Positions 52,944-62,068 are shown, counted from the stretch's first letter. The stretch: 64,000 nt of DNA from Arthrobacter sp. zg-Y769 (GCF_020907405.1 NZ_JAJJOE010000003.1:329611-393610), one strand, 5' to 3'. Numbers and translations: made by a program. The notes: a model not told the origin generated them from the letters alone.

Positions 52944-53908
52944 TGGAGGCAGTTCAGGCTCCGGCCCCCGCAGTGCGGCAGGACCCGCCGGTCAAGGTGG
53001 TCGCCGCGGGGGCCCTGTGCTGGCGGGTACGTGAGGGCAGACTCCAGGTCCTCATGATCCACCGCCCCCGGTATGACGACTGGTCCTGGCCCAAGGGCAA
53101 GCTGGATGACGGCGAAACCACTCCCGAATGCGCCGTGCGCGAGGTCCGGGAGGAAGTCGGGCTCCGGATCAGCCTGGGGATTCCGCTGCCGTCCACCGTC
53201 TATCCGGTCGCCTCGGGCATGAAGATGGTGCACTACTGGGCGTCCCACGTGGACTCGGACAAGGCACGGCCGGACGGCAAGGAAGTGGACGGGACGCGCT
53301 GGTGCAGCCCGGTAGAGGCAGCCGAAGCACTCACCAACCCCACGGACAAGCTGCCGCTGCAGGAACTGGTCCTCGCTTACGACGAGCAGCGCCTGCGGAC
53401 CTGGCCGCTGATCGTGGTGCGGCATGCCAAGGCCAAGCCCCGTTCCGCGTGGACCCGCGCCGAGGGCGAACGGCCGCTGGTCGCCACGGGCCTGCGGCAG
53501 GCCATGGCCGTTTCGCGGCTGCTGGTTGCCTGGCGCCCCAAGCGGGTGGTCTCCAGCCCCTGGCTGCGCTGCGTGCAGACCGTCCGCCCGTACGTAAAGG
53601 CAGAGGGCGCCAAGTTCAAGACCGTTGATGCACTCACCGAGCACAATGCCAGGCGCAAGCCCGGCAAGGCCCGCAACGCCGTCGAGGGCCTGTTCGATAA
53701 GGCCAGGCCCGTGGCGGTCTGCACGCACCGGCCGGTGCTGCCCCTGGTCTTCGATGTGCTGGCCGCGCATATGCCGGCGGACATGGCTGCCGGGCTGCCG
53801 GCAAAGGATCCGTACCTGGCCCCCGGCGAGTCGGTTATCTGCCAGGTCAGCAGCGCAGATGAGGGCCGGATCGTTTCACTGGAAAAATACCGGGCCTTCG
53901 ACGACTGA
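52943..53908 (+). CDS. Nudix hydrolase fused to histidine phosphatase (MutT1-like)
   Basis: The 321-residue protein has an N-terminal Nudix domain (box G-x5-E-x7-REVREEVG around residues 52-74) and a C-terminal histidine-phosphatase domain (VVRHAKAKPRSAW near residue 158, WLRCVQTV, and a second His in CTHRPVLPL). Mycobacterial MutT1 has the same two domains and sanitises 8-oxo-GTP or cleaves dinucleoside polyphosphates. Overlap with ppk points to joint nucleotide/polyphosphate metabolism. A hairpin with a T-run follows. Confidence 0.92.
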   Translation: MEAVQAPAPAVRQDPPVKVVAAGALCWRVREGRLQVLMIHRPRYDDWSWPKGKLDDGETTPECAVREVREEVGLRISLGIPLPSTVYPVASGMKMVHYWASHVDSDKARPDGKEVDGTRWCSPVEAAEALTNPTDKLPLQELVLAYDEQRLRTWPLIVVRHAKAKPRSAWTRAEGERPLVATGLRQAMAVSRLLVAWRPKRVVSSPWLRCVQTVRPYVKAEGAKFKTVDALTEHNARRKPGKARNAVEGLFDKARPVAVCTHRPVLPLVFDVLAAHMPADMAAGLPAKDPYLAPGESVICQVSSADEGRIVSLEKYRAFDD

Positions 53909-53947
53909 CTGTGAAGCGGGCCGTTACTGCACGTGCACGGTCCCGGA

Positions 53948-53968
53948 CACCCGGCCGGGTGCGTTTTT
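53948..53968 (+). terminator. Terminator after the Nudix/phosphatase gene
   Basis: The self-complementary CACCCGGCCGGGTG (53948-53961) is followed by CGTTTTT. The perfect palindrome implies that the inner bases open to make a loop. Confidence 0.6.
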
Positions 53969-54012
53969 GCTAGCCTGGCCCCGCGACGGGGGACAGAAGG
54001 GGGACACCAAAC

Positions 54013-54786
54013 ATGACGGACACAACCAAACAGGCCGCGGCACCCGGGCCGGCCTACGGCTGGTACCTGGCCTCCGGCCTGGTGGTTGCGGCACTCGCCG
54101 GCACCGGAATGGTGCTCTACCCGGACCTGCCGGAGACCCTGCCCGTGCACTGGAACGGGGCAGGGAAAGCGGACAGTTTTGCGCATAAGTCCTTCTGGTC
54201 CGTCTTCTCGGTGCCGCTGATTACCGCGGCGCTGGTGCTGTTCCTGCTGGGTACTGCCGCCGTTACGCCGCGGGCGGCGGCGTCCGGGCACCTGCAGCCG
54301 GACGCCGGCCATGTGGCCCAGACCGCAAATATCCGGGCGACCCAGTTTTTCCTGGGGGCAACCACCTTTAGCCTGAGCCTGCTGCTCGCCTGGTTCGCCC
54401 TCCGCGGCTGGCTCCTGCCGCCGGACGGCAGCGTCTGGGAATTCGCGCTCCCTACGCTGGCCCTGATCCTGGCGATGGCCGGCACCGGGATGCTGGCCCT
54501 GCGCCGTTACCGCCGGGAAGTCTCGGCGGCGGGCATCGGGACAGGAACCTCCCTGCCGAAGGGCACGGACTCCTCCCCCGTTGCCGGCATGGCTGACCGC
54601 AGCCACTGGCGGGCCGGCATCTACATTAACCGGACAGATCCCCGCATCCTGGTCCCCAAACGGCTGGGGGCGGGCTGGACCGTGAATGCCGGGCGCCCTG
54701 CCGGCCTGGCCTTCTATCTCGTCATCCTGCTGATCAGCGCAGCCGCCCTTGTGGCGGGCATCGCACTCCCGCTGCTGGCACGCTGA
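54013..54786 (+). CDS. DUF1648-type membrane protein
   Basis: This 257-residue protein has five or so hydrophobic segments. The DUF1648 motif YPDLPETLPVHWNGAGKAD follows the first segment, as in SdpI-like immunity/membrane proteins. The C-terminal part includes NRTDPRILVPKRLGAGWTVN, as in DUF5808-type proteins. Function is not established. A -10-like TAGCCT is at 53971-53976. It is followed at 19 bases by thyA. Confidence 0.82.
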   Translation: MTDTTKQAAAPGPAYGWYLASGLVVAALAGTGMVLYPDLPETLPVHWNGAGKADSFAHKSFWSVFSVPLITAALVLFLLGTAAVTPRAAASGHLQPDAGHVAQTANIRATQFFLGATTFSLSLLLAWFALRGWLLPPDGSVWEFALPTLALILAMAGTGMLALRRYRREVSAAGIGTGTSLPKGTDSSPVAGMADRSHWRAGIYINRTDPRILVPKRLGAGWTVNAGRPAGLAFYLVILLISAAALVAGIALPLLAR

Positions 54787-54805
54787 CCTGTTCTAGACTG
54801 GCGGG

Positions 54806-55609
54806 GTGAGTATTCCTACCCCCTATGAAGACCTGCTGCGCGATGTCATGGCCAACGGCACGCAGAAGTCGGACCGCACCGGCACCGGCACGCGGAGCGT
54901 GTTCGGCCGCCAGATGCGGTTTGACCTGAGCGAATCCTTCCCCCTGATCACCACCAAGCGGGTGCACTTCAAGTCCGTTGCCCTCGAGCTGCTCTGGTTC
55001 CTGCGCGGCGACTCCAACGTCCGCTGGCTGCAGGAGCAGGGCGTCAGCATCTGGGACGAATGGGCGGACGACGACGGCGAACTGGGCCCGGTCTACGGCG
55101 TCCAGTGGCGCTCCTGGCCCACCCCCGACGGCGGACACATCGACCAGATCGCGAAGCTGGTGGAAGGCATCCGGAACAACCCGGATTCCCGCCGCCACAT
55201 CGTCACGGCCTGGAACCCGGCCGAGGTCGAGAACATGGCACTTCCGCCCTGCCACGCCCTCTTCCAGTTCTACGTGGCGGACGGAAAGCTGTCCTGCCAG
55301 CTGTACCAGCGTTCGGCGGACACCTTCCTCGGCGTTCCGTTCAACATCGCCTCCTACGCGCTCCTTACCCTGATGGTCGCCCAGCAGACCGGGCTGGAGC
55401 CCGGCGAATTCGTCTGGAGCGGCGGCGACGTCCACATTTACGACAACCATGTGGACCAGGTCCGCGAGCAGCTCAGCCGCGAGCCCTTCCCGTATCCCCA
55501 GCTGCGCATCCGCCGCACCCCGGAGAGCATTTTCGACTACACGCTCGAGGACTTCGAGGTCCTCAACTACCGGCACCACCCCGGCATCAAAGCGCCGATT
55601 GCCGTCTGA
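54806..55609 (+). CDS. thyA: Thymidylate synthase
   Basis: This 267-residue ThyA methylates dUMP with methylenetetrahydrofolate. It has [18 protein letters not shown], the catalytic Cys in [12 protein letters not shown] (near residue 149), and [15 protein letters not shown] plus [12 protein letters not shown]. It starts at GTG 54806; TAGACT (54794-54799) ends six bases upstream and no ribosome site exists, so a leaderless mRNA is likely. It is followed by folA after ten bases, coupling thymidylate and folate metabolism. Confidence 0.98.
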   Translation: MSIPTPYEDLLRDVMANGTQKSDRTGTGTRSVFGRQMRFDLSESFPLITTKRVHFKSVALELLWFLRGDSNVRWLQEQGVSIWDEWADDDGELGPVYGVQWRSWPTPDGGHIDQIAKLVEGIRNNPDSRRHIVTAWNPAEVENMALPPCHALFQFYVADGKLSCQLYQRSADTFLGVPFNIASYALLTLMVAQQTGLEPGEFVWSGGDVHIYDNHVDQVREQLSREPFPYPQLRIRRTPESIFDYTLEDFEVLNYRHHPGIKAPIAV

Positions 55610-55619
55610 GAGGACCTGC

Positions 55620-56300
55620 ATGAGCTCCCCAACCCCCAGCCCCACCCGCTACTTCCCCGTGGGCGGCCCTGCCCAGGAGGGCGAGGACCTGGAGCAGGTC
55701 CTCGCCAGGCGCGGCACGGTACCCGACGGCGAACCCCTCATCGGCCTGGTGTGGGCGCAGACCCTGAACGGCGTCATCGGGCGCGACGGCGGCATGCCGT
55801 GGCACCTGCCCGAGGACATGGCGCACTTCAAGGCGACGACGGCGGGGCACCCGGTGATCATGGGCCGCCGAACCTGGGAATCCTTCCCGGCCGCCTACCG
55901 TCCGCTGCCCGGGCGGACGAACATCGTAGTGTCCTCCAGTGCCGGACTGCGGGACGAGGCCGCGGGCGCCGTCGTCGTCGGCTCCCTCGAGGAGGCCCTG
56001 GCAACCGCCGGCGCCAGCCCCGGCAGCGGAGAGATCTGGATCATCGGCGGCGCACAGCTGTACGAAGCGGCCGTTCCCGTGGCCAACACCGCAGTGGTGA
56101 CGGTCATTGACCTGGAAACCGAAGGCGACACCTTCGCCCCTGCCCTGGGGCCGGACTGGACCTTCACCGGCGTCAGCCCGGCCGCCGATTGGTACACGGC
56201 TGCGAACGGCACCCGGTACCGGATCGCCCTCTGGACACGGGACCCTGACGCAGCGGACCGTGACGCAGAGAACCAAGACGCCGCAGCACCGCTGGCCTAG
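55620..56300 (+). CDS. folA: Dihydrofolate reductase with N-terminal extension
   Basis: This 226-residue protein contains DHFR from about residue 40: [29 protein letters not shown] (in two parts), [24 protein letters not shown] and [11 protein letters not shown]. The acidic active-site residue lies in PEDMAHFK. It regenerates tetrahydrofolate after ThyA. The first 40 residues are an unconserved Pro/Gly-rich extension, but ATG 55620 has AGAGGA at good spacing, so it is the start. The C-terminus is also longer than in E. coli FolA, ending in an acidic Asp/Ala tail. Confidence 0.95.
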   Translation: MSSPTPSPTRYFPVGGPAQEGEDLEQVLARRGTVPDGEPLIGLVWAQTLNGVIGRDGGMPWHLPEDMAHFKATTAGHPVIMGRRTWESFPAAYRPLPGRTNIVVSSSAGLRDEAAGAVVVGSLEEALATAGASPGSGEIWIIGGAQLYEAAVPVANTAVVTVIDLETEGDTFAPALGPDWTFTGVSPAADWYTAANGTRYRIALWTRDPDAADRDAENQDAAAPLA

Positions 56301-56310
56301 AGTGGAAACC

Positions 56311-57453
56311 ATGACTTCTTCCTCCATTCCCGCTTTTCCCAGTGCAGGTTTTGTTGGCTGGCGCGGCATGGTCGGCTCCGTGCTGATGCAGCGCATGCAG
56401 GACGAGGGCGACTTTGGCCTGGTCAACCCCGTATTCTTCTCCACCTCCAACGCCGGCGGTGCTGCGCCGGCCTTCGCGCCGGGCGCCGGACCGCTGCAGG
56501 ATGCGTACGACGTCGACGCGCTGGCGAAGCTGCCGATCATCGTCACCGCCCAGGGCGGGGACTACACGGCGGAAATCTTCCCTAAGCTGCGCGGGGCAGG
56601 CTGGGACGGCATCTGGATCGATGCTGCCTCCACGCTGCGTATGAATGACGACGCGATCATCGTGCTGGACCCGGTGAACCGCGACGTGATCGACGCCGGC
56701 CTGGCCCGCGGCGTGAAGAACTTCGTGGGCGGGAACTGCACCGTGTCCTGCATGCTCATGGGGCTGGGCGGACTGTTCCGCAACGGCCTGGTGGAGTGGG
56801 GCACGTCCATGACCTACCAGGCGGCCTCCGGCGGCGGTGCCCGGCACATGCGTGAACTGCTGAACCAGTTCGGCGCGCTGAACGCCGCCGTGGCACCCAA
56901 CCTCGCGGATCCGGCGTCGGCCATCCTGGAGATCGACCGTGCCGTCCTGGCCCAGCAGAGGAACCCGTCCATGGACTCCTCCCAGTTCGGCGTTCCGCTG
57001 GCCGGATCCGTCATCCCGTGGATCGACGCGGACCTGGGCAACGGCATGTCCAAGGAAGAGTGGAAGGGCGGCGCGGAAACCAACAAGATCCTGGGCCGCG
57101 GGGCTGACGGGCGGATTCCGTTCGACGGCCTGTGCGTCCGCATCGGTGCCATGCGTTCCCACTCGCAGGCCCTGACCCTGAAGCTCACGGAGGATCTCTC
57201 CGTGGCCGAGATTGAAAAGCTCATCGACGCGGACAACGAGTGGTCCAAGGTGGTCCCCAACACCAAGGAAGCGACCATGGCCGAGCTGACGCCGGTGGCG
57301 GTCACCGGAACGCTGGACATCCCCGTGGGCCGCATCCGCAAACTGGAAATGGGCCCGCAGTACGTCAGCGCCTTCACCATCGGCGACCAGCTGCTCTGGG
57401 GTGCCGCCGAACCGCTGCGCCGGATGCTGCGTATCGCCACGGGCAACCTCTGA
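56311..57453 (+). CDS. asd: Aspartate-semialdehyde dehydrogenase, E. coli type
   Basis: This 380-residue enzyme reduces aspartyl phosphate to the semialdehyde for Lys/Met/Thr synthesis. It resembles the enterobacterial class: [15 protein letters not shown] near the start, [15 protein letters not shown] with the catalytic Cys near residue 147, and [14 protein letters not shown]. It stands away from any lysC. TAGAGT (56298-56303) ends seven bases before ATG 56311 without a ribosome site, so the mRNA is probably leaderless. A 14-bp perfect terminator follows. Confidence 0.95.
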   Translation: MTSSSIPAFPSAGFVGWRGMVGSVLMQRMQDEGDFGLVNPVFFSTSNAGGAAPAFAPGAGPLQDAYDVDALAKLPIIVTAQGGDYTAEIFPKLRGAGWDGIWIDAASTLRMNDDAIIVLDPVNRDVIDAGLARGVKNFVGGNCTVSCMLMGLGGLFRNGLVEWGTSMTYQAASGGGARHMRELLNQFGALNAAVAPNLADPASAILEIDRAVLAQQRNPSMDSSQFGVPLAGSVIPWIDADLGNGMSKEEWKGGAETNKILGRGADGRIPFDGLCVRIGAMRSHSQALTLKLTEDLSVAEIEKLIDADNEWSKVVPNTKEATMAELTPVAVTGTLDIPVGRIRKLEMGPQYVSAFTIGDQLLWGAAEPLRRMLRIATGNL

Positions 57454-57467
57454 TTTTCGGTTCCCGT

Positions 57468-57501
57468 TCCGGGTCCGCTCCCGGCGTGGAGCGGACCCGG
57501 A
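57468..57501 (+). terminator. Terminator after asd
   Basis: A perfect 14-bp stem (57468-57481 with 57488-57501) encloses a 6-nt loop. No T-run follows. Confidence 0.75.
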
Positions 57502-57567
57502 CTGCGTTAAACCGGGCGAACGCGCGGGCTGGACGAAACTGTCAGTGCCGGGTGGCATGTTGTCCGC

Positions 57568-58038
57568 ATGGAGCAGCAAAGCGTGGATTCGATCCTTAAC
57601 ACCTTCTTCGCCTTCAGCTGTGCCGGCAAGCAGATCCCCACCCGGGCCCGTTATCTCCGTGTGGCCCTGCAGCTGCGGCGGTATCTGGAGGCCGAGGGGT
57701 CAGGCATCCTCTGCGCAGAGGACCGCGCACTGCTGGCGCTTGAGCGGTCGTTGGAGCCGGAGGCGGCCTTTTCCCGGCTGTTCGGGGCGCACGAGCTTGC
57801 CTATGCCCTCAGCGGTTTCCTCGAGCCGGAGTGGCTGCTGCCGGACCTGCAGGACCGGCGTACGCAGGTGGCCCTGACGCCGCGGCTTATCCAGTGGCTG
57901 TGCAACAGCTGCCTGCTGGACGCACGCCGGGACCGGCCGGCTATCCGGAGTGCGCGGGCAGCCGCCGCCGAGGCGAGGAAGGGACCCGCACGGAAGGGAC
58001 CGGCTCCCGAGGGGCCGGCTCACAGTCCCGGCGGCTAA
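57568..58038 (+). CDS. Hypothetical protein with Lys/Pro-rich tail
   Basis: This 156-residue protein is not recognised. Residues 1-115 look like a compact alpha-helical, Leu/Ala/Arg-rich domain with a few Cys (SCAGKQ, ILCAED, LCNSCLLDA). The last 30 residues are a low-complexity tail with repeats of KGPA/EGPA. Codon use fits its neighbours. It converges on murB with 21 bases between stops. Confidence 0.65.
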   Translation: MEQQSVDSILNTFFAFSCAGKQIPTRARYLRVALQLRRYLEAEGSGILCAEDRALLALERSLEPEAAFSRLFGAHELAYALSGFLEPEWLLPDLQDRRTQVALTPRLIQWLCNSCLLDARRDRPAIRSARAAAAEARKGPARKGPAPEGPAHSPGG

Positions 58039-58059
58039 CCCCTGCCGGGCCGGAGCCGG

Positions 58060-59133
58060 CTACAGTGCGCAGTTCACCAGCAGCGGCTCGGGGTGGAGGC
58101 GGATGCCGAAGGCCTTCTCCACGCCGGACGCTACCGCCCGGGCGATGACCAGCAGGTCTTCGGCGCTGGCTTCCCCGCGGTTGGTGACGGCCAGGGTGTG
58201 CTTGGTGGACAGCGAGGCCCGCCCTCCCGTGCCGTCCCCGGGTGCCAGCCCAAAGCCTTTGCGGAAGCCGGCATGGCTGATCAGCCAGGCCGCACTGAGC
58301 TTCACCTTGCCGGGGTCCGCCACCGGGTAGCGGGGAGCGTCGGCCGGAAGTGCGGCCGCCGTCGCCTCGTCAACAATGGGGTTCGTGAAGAAGGAACCGG
58401 TGCTGTAGGTGTCCGGGTCCGAGGCATCCAGGACCATGCCCTTGCCCGCCCGCAGCCGCAGGACCTCGCGGCGCACGTCCACGGCGTCGGCACGCTCGCC
58501 GATATCCACCCCCAGGGCCCGGGCGAGTTCCGCGTAGCGGACCGGGGCGCTGGTCGATCCCTTGGAGAGCGCAAACTCCACGGTCAGCACCACGTATCGG
58601 GGTGAGCCGTTGACCGTGCTGCGCTTGAGTACCGAATCCCGGTACCCGAACCCGAGGTCGGCGTTGGCGAATTCCACCACCGCACGCTCGGTGCGGTCCC
58701 AGGCCCGCACGGAGGTGATGGACTGCGACACGTCGGCGCCGTAGGCACCCACGTTCTGCACCGGCGTCGCCCCTGCCAGCCCCGGAATGCCGGACAGCGC
58801 CTCCAGGCCGGAGAAGCCCTCCGACAGCGTGTGAGCCACCAGTTCGTCCCACGGGTGCCCGGCCTCGGCACGCAGGACGGCGGTTCCGTCCCCAGCCTCC
58901 CGGATGTCCAGCCCGCGGCTGGCAATGTGGATGACGGCGCCGTCGAACCCTTCGTCGGAGATCAACAGGTTGGAACCGCCGCCGATGATCAGCAGGGGCT
59001 CCCCCGCTTCATCCGCGGCGCGGACGGCGATGATCAGTTCGTCTTCGGTTTCTGCTTCGAGGTAGCGGCGGGCAGGGCCGCCGACGCGTGCGGTGGTCAG
59101 GGATGCCAGCGGCATCCGGGTCAGAGCAGTCAC
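58060..59133 (-). CDS. murB: UDP-N-acetylenolpyruvoylglucosamine reductase
   Basis: This 357-residue MurB makes UDP-MurNAc. The FAD domain has TARVGGPARRY and LLIIGGGSNLLISDEGF; then ALSGIPGLAGATPVQNVGAYG and GYRDSVLK with the active-site region, TGSFFTNPIV and SAAWLISHAGFRKG. The short, E. coli-like substrate loop is present. It starts at GTG 59133, overlapping the MaoC-like gene by 4 nt (GTGA), so it is translationally coupled to it. Confidence 0.96.
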   Translation of the reverse strand: MTALTRMPLASLTTARVGGPARRYLEAETEDELIIAVRAADEAGEPLLIIGGGSNLLISDEGFDGAVIHIASRGLDIREAGDGTAVLRAEAGHPWDELVAHTLSEGFSGLEALSGIPGLAGATPVQNVGAYGADVSQSITSVRAWDRTERAVVEFANADLGFGYRDSVLKRSTVNGSPRYVVLTVEFALSKGSTSAPVRYAELARALGVDIGERADAVDVRREVLRLRAGKGMVLDASDPDTYSTGSFFTNPIVDEATAAALPADAPRYPVADPGKVKLSAAWLISHAGFRKGFGLAPGDGTGGRASLSTKHTLAVTNRGEASAEDLLVIARAVASGVEKAFGIRLHPEPLLVNCAL

Positions 59134-59561
59134 CAGACCCGCACCACTGCCTGGGCCTTGACCAGCACCTTCTGGCCGTTGAACGTCACCGTGAGGTCCA
59201 CGCGTGCGGTCGAGTTGTCCAGGTCGACGGCGCCGATTACGCCGGCCACCTCGACAACCGCGCCCGGGGCGCCGTCGACGTCCTCCACCAGAACGGGACG
59301 GGTGAAGCGCGTCTGGTAGTCGATCACCGCTCCCGGGTCTCCAATCCAGTCGCTCACCAGCTGGACGGCAGTACCCATGGTGAACATGCCGTGCGCAATG
59401 ACGCCGGGCAGTTCCACCTCGCGGGCGAAGCGCTCGTTCCAGTGGATCGGGTTGAAGTCGCCGGAGGCGCCGGCGTAGCGGATCAGGTCGGCACGGTTGA
59501 TTTCCAGCGCGGTGGAACCGATCTCGGTGCCCTTGGACAGTTCACTCAGTGCAATGGACAT
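59130..59561 (-). CDS. MaoC-like (R)-hydratase, HadB type
   Basis: This 143-residue hot-dog protein has the hydratase-2 motif YAGASGDFNPIHWNERFA (catalytic Asp and His at about 35 and 40) and GVIAHGMFTMG. It matches HadB-type (3R)-hydroxyacyl dehydratases. HadA-like protein is encoded 5 bases upstream; in mycobacteria HadA and HadB form one heterodimer for fatty-acid elongation. Micrococcaceae are not known to make mycolic acids, so the substrate here is open. Its stop overlaps murB. Confidence 0.88.
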   Translation of the reverse strand: MSIALSELSKGTEIGSTALEINRADLIRYAGASGDFNPIHWNERFAREVELPGVIAHGMFTMGTAVQLVSDWIGDPGAVIDYQTRFTRPVLVEDVDGAPGAVVEVAGVIGAVDLDNSTARVDLTVTFNGQKVLVKAQAVVRVW

Positions 59562-59566
59562 AGCGG

Positions 59567-60016
59567 TTACTGCCCCTCTCCGCGGACGAGGATGGATGAA
59601 AGGGTGGTGGCTACCTGTTCACCCTCGGTGGTGGAGATTTCCGCGCGGGTGGTGATCAGGGCGCCGTCGCCCATGGCCCGGACGGAGTCCACGTGCAGCT
59701 CGGCCACCAGTTCGTCTCCGGCCACGATGGGCCGGTGGTGGGTGAAGCGCTGATCGGCGTGGACCACCCGGGAGAAGTCGATGCCGGCATCGGGGTCGGC
59801 AACCAGCAGCGCGTCGGCCCGCTGGGCAACGATGATGGCGAAGGTGGGCGGGGCAACGAGGTCGGCGTAGCCCAGTTCCCGGGCACTGTCGACATCGAAG
59901 TGGGCCGGGTTGGTGGCCTTGACGGCCGCAGCAAATTCGCGGATCTTCTCGCGGCCCACGGAGTACGCGGCCCCTGCCGGGTAGGTGCGTCCCAGGAGCT
60001 GGGGGTTGATGCTCAT
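59567..60016 (-). CDS. FAS1-type dehydratase, HadA/UPF0336 type
   Basis: This 149-residue hot-dog protein starts at ATG 60016 (GGGCAAC upstream) and resembles HadA: REKIREFAAAVKATNPAHFD, LGYADLVAPPTFAIIVAQR. HadA subunits lack the full hydratase motif and supply substrate binding to HadB, which follows. Its start overlaps the upstream small membrane protein gene by 4 nt. The upstream open frame is not coding. Confidence 0.87.
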   Translation of the reverse strand: MSINPQLLGRTYPAGAAYSVGREKIREFAAAVKATNPAHFDVDSARELGYADLVAPPTFAIIVAQRADALLVADPDAGIDFSRVVHADQRFTHHRPIVAGDELVAELHVDSVRAMGDGALITTRAEISTTEGEQVATTLSSILVRGEGQ

Positions 60017-60252
60017 TTGTTGCCCTCCATGCCCTTGATGCGGCGGCGGGTGTCCCTGGCGCGGACCACCATACCGCTCAGGTGCGTGCTCAGGCCCACC
60101 ACAATCAGGGGAAGGGCAATGTACATCAGGACCTGGTTGTCCAGGACCGCTCCCAGAAGTACCAGCAGCACCCCGAGGCCGCTGAGCGCCAGTGCGCTCA
60201 CGACAAGTTTCCGGTACAGGGGCGAGCCGGTTTCCCAAGGGGTATTTAGCAT
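60013..60252 (-). CDS. Small two-helix membrane protein heading the hadAB-murB operon
   Basis: This 79-residue protein has two hydrophobic segments (about 15-38 and 40-60) and a basic C-terminal tail RARDTRRRIKGMEGNK. No family was recognised. TATTCT (60264-60259) ends six bases before ATG 60252 with no ribosome site, so the operon mRNA is probably leaderless. The ATGA overlap with the HadA-like gene indicates coupling. Confidence 0.78.
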   Translation of the reverse strand: MLNTPWETGSPLYRKLVVSALALSGLGVLLVLLGAVLDNQVLMYIALPLIVVGLSTHLSGMVVRARDTRRRIKGMEGNK

Positions 60253-60283
60253 GTCTTCAGAATACAGGGGCGGGCGGGGCGGC

Positions 60284-61231
60284 CTAGAACAATGCGGCCT
60301 GCAGTGCCGGGACAGCAGTGCGGAAGGGACCGTACTGCAGCCGGCGGCCCTTCAGGCGGGACAGGTCGGCTGCGAACAGGGTTTCTTCGCCGTCCACCCG
60401 GACCAGGGCCGTTGCACCCAGCACGGCTTGGATGACCATGCCGTGCTCTCCGGACGCCGGGTCGCATGGATACAGTTCACACGGCGTTTCCAGCACGGTG
60501 GCGAACTGGGCCGGCGGTTCCCAGACTTCCTCGGCCGTCCGGAAGCCGGTAATCGCCAGGTCCGCCAGCATGGAACGCACGGAGTCCGCGGCCTCGGCGT
60601 TGCGGGCGTCCAGATCCGCAGCGGCCAGGGGCCGGGCCAGTGCGGCCGTTTTGGTTCCCGCCCGGACAGCCTGCTGCAGGCCGACCACGGATGTCACGGC
60701 GTCTTCGAGCACCCGCACCACCAGGCCGTCGCCCGCCCTTGCGACGTACCGGGCACGGACGGCCCCCTGCTCGATCAGGCGGAGCTGCTTGCGCCGGTCA
60801 GCGGCTGTACCTACCTTGGTGGATCCGTCGGCGAATGTGGCCACGTACAGCCAGTGCGGCTGCTCCAGGTAGCGCCGGAGCGCGTCGGGGATACTGTCCG
60901 CCCGGTGGCTGTTGTGGATTCCGCGCACCTCGTCCCGGATAAAGCAGCTGGTGCACTGATAACCGCGCTCGGCGGGGGCCTGGCCCGGACAGGGAGTGTG
61001 GGACTGGACGCCGTCGTTTACCTGCCAGGAACCAAGGCAGAATTTCCCGTTCCCGTCGGTGTCCGCCAGGACACGGAACCGCAGTTCGGTGCCTGGAGCG
61101 AGCCGCTGCTTTTCGGCCTGCCCGTTTGGAAGGTGCAGCGTCAGGTTGGGGCCGGCGGCATCCCAGGAGGTTCCCGAACACAGGTACCTGCCGGCGTCGG
61201 CGCGTGTTGCGGTACTCCCGGCTGCAGGCAA
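60284..61231 (-). CDS. DUF2797 family protein
   Basis: This 315-residue protein has the Cys motif YQCTSCFIRDEVR and a segment HWLYVATFADGSTKVGTA reminiscent of a GIY-YIG nuclease core; other Cys (SHTPCPGQ, FCLGSW) may help bind metal. The start is set at TTG 61231 because GGAGG stands 6 nt upstream. An in-frame GTG at 61276 lies within the loop of the preceding gene's terminator and is rejected. Function is unknown. Confidence 0.8.
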   Translation of the reverse strand: MPAAGSTATRADAGRYLCSGTSWDAAGPNLTLHLPNGQAEKQRLAPGTELRFRVLADTDGNGKFCLGSWQVNDGVQSHTPCPGQAPAERGYQCTSCFIRDEVRGIHNSHRADSIPDALRRYLEQPHWLYVATFADGSTKVGTAADRRKQLRLIEQGAVRARYVARAGDGLVVRVLEDAVTSVVGLQQAVRAGTKTAALARPLAAADLDARNAEAADSVRSMLADLAITGFRTAEEVWEPPAQFATVLETPCELYPCDPASGEHGMVIQAVLGATALVRVDGEETLFAADLSRLKGRRLQYGPFRTAVPALQAALF

Positions 61232-61252
61232 AGCGGACCTCCGGTTAACGCC

Positions 61253-61288
61253 AAAAGGGTGGGATAACGTTTTCACGTTACCCCACCC
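61253..61288 (-). terminator. Intrinsic terminator after the PfpI-like gene
   Basis: On the minus strand a 14-bp stem with one mismatch (61288-61275 with 61270-61257) and a GAAA loop is followed by TTTT (61256-61253). Confidence 0.88.
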
Positions 61289-61310
61289 CTGGGCGGTGTT
61301 TCGGGAGGCG

Positions 61311-61877
61311 TCAGGCGTGCTGGCCCGCGTGTTCCCCTTCGGCGATTTCCTCAACGAGCTTGTCGTTGAACGCCGGCAGATCGTCCGGGTTGCGGCTGGT
61401 GACGAAACCCTGGTCCACCACTACTTCCTCGTCGGTCCAGTTGGCTCCGGCGTTCTTCAGGTCCGTCGCGAGCGTGTGATAGGAGGTCAGGTCGCGTCCC
61501 TTGACGACGCCGGCTTCGATCAGCAGCCACGGGCCGTGGCAGATGGAAGCCACCGGCTTGTGTGCCTCGAAGAAGGCGCGGGCAAACTGCTGGGCGTTTT
61601 TGTCCACGCGGAGGAAGTCCGCATTAACGACGCCGCCGGGCAGGACCAGCGCGTCGAAGTCGCTTGCATCGGCGTCGGCCACGTCCAGATCAACGGTGAA
61701 GGTCTCACCCTTGTCCATACCGTCGAACCCCTGGATGGTGCCCTTCTTCGGGGATACGAGGACCGGCTGTCCGCCGGCGTTCTTCACCGCTTCCCAGGGG
61801 CTGGTCAGCTCAATCTGCTCCACGCCGTCGGTGAGGAGGAAAGCTACCTTCTTGCCGGAAATGTCGTGCTCTGCCAT
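61311..61877 (-). CDS. DJ-1/PfpI-family protein
   Basis: This 188-residue protein has FLLTDGVEQIELTSPWEAV with the family Glu, LVLPGGVVNADFLR and the nucleophile elbow ASICHGPWLLIEAG (Cys near residue 112, followed by His). It is closest to the YhbO/PfpI branch, with proposed roles in stress resistance, deglycation or proteolysis. ATG 61877 is preceded by a ribosome-like GGAG. It ends in a strong terminator. Confidence 0.92.
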   Translation of the reverse strand: MAEHDISGKKVAFLLTDGVEQIELTSPWEAVKNAGGQPVLVSPKKGTIQGFDGMDKGETFTVDLDVADADASDFDALVLPGGVVNADFLRVDKNAQQFARAFFEAHKPVASICHGPWLLIEAGVVKGRDLTSYHTLATDLKNAGANWTDEEVVVDQGFVTSRNPDDLPAFNDKLVEEIAEGEHAGQHA

Positions 61878-62068
61878 GGAAAACTCCGTTCGTTTCGGCT
61901 GCGGCCGGACTACTCGCGGGCCGCCGCGATGCTTCTACGGTGTTGGTGCTTCGATCCGGGAACCTCGCGGTCCCGCTCTGCCCACCCTATGGAGAACCTG
62001 CGATGATAAGCAACCTTACGGAGGGCGGGATCGCCAGGGGTGCCCGTCGCAAACGCTTCCGGGACACG

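Noticed and set aside
61274..61276. GTG start for the DUF2797 gene
   Set aside because: It sits in the loop of the preceding gene's terminator; TTG 61231 has GGAGG at 6 nt.
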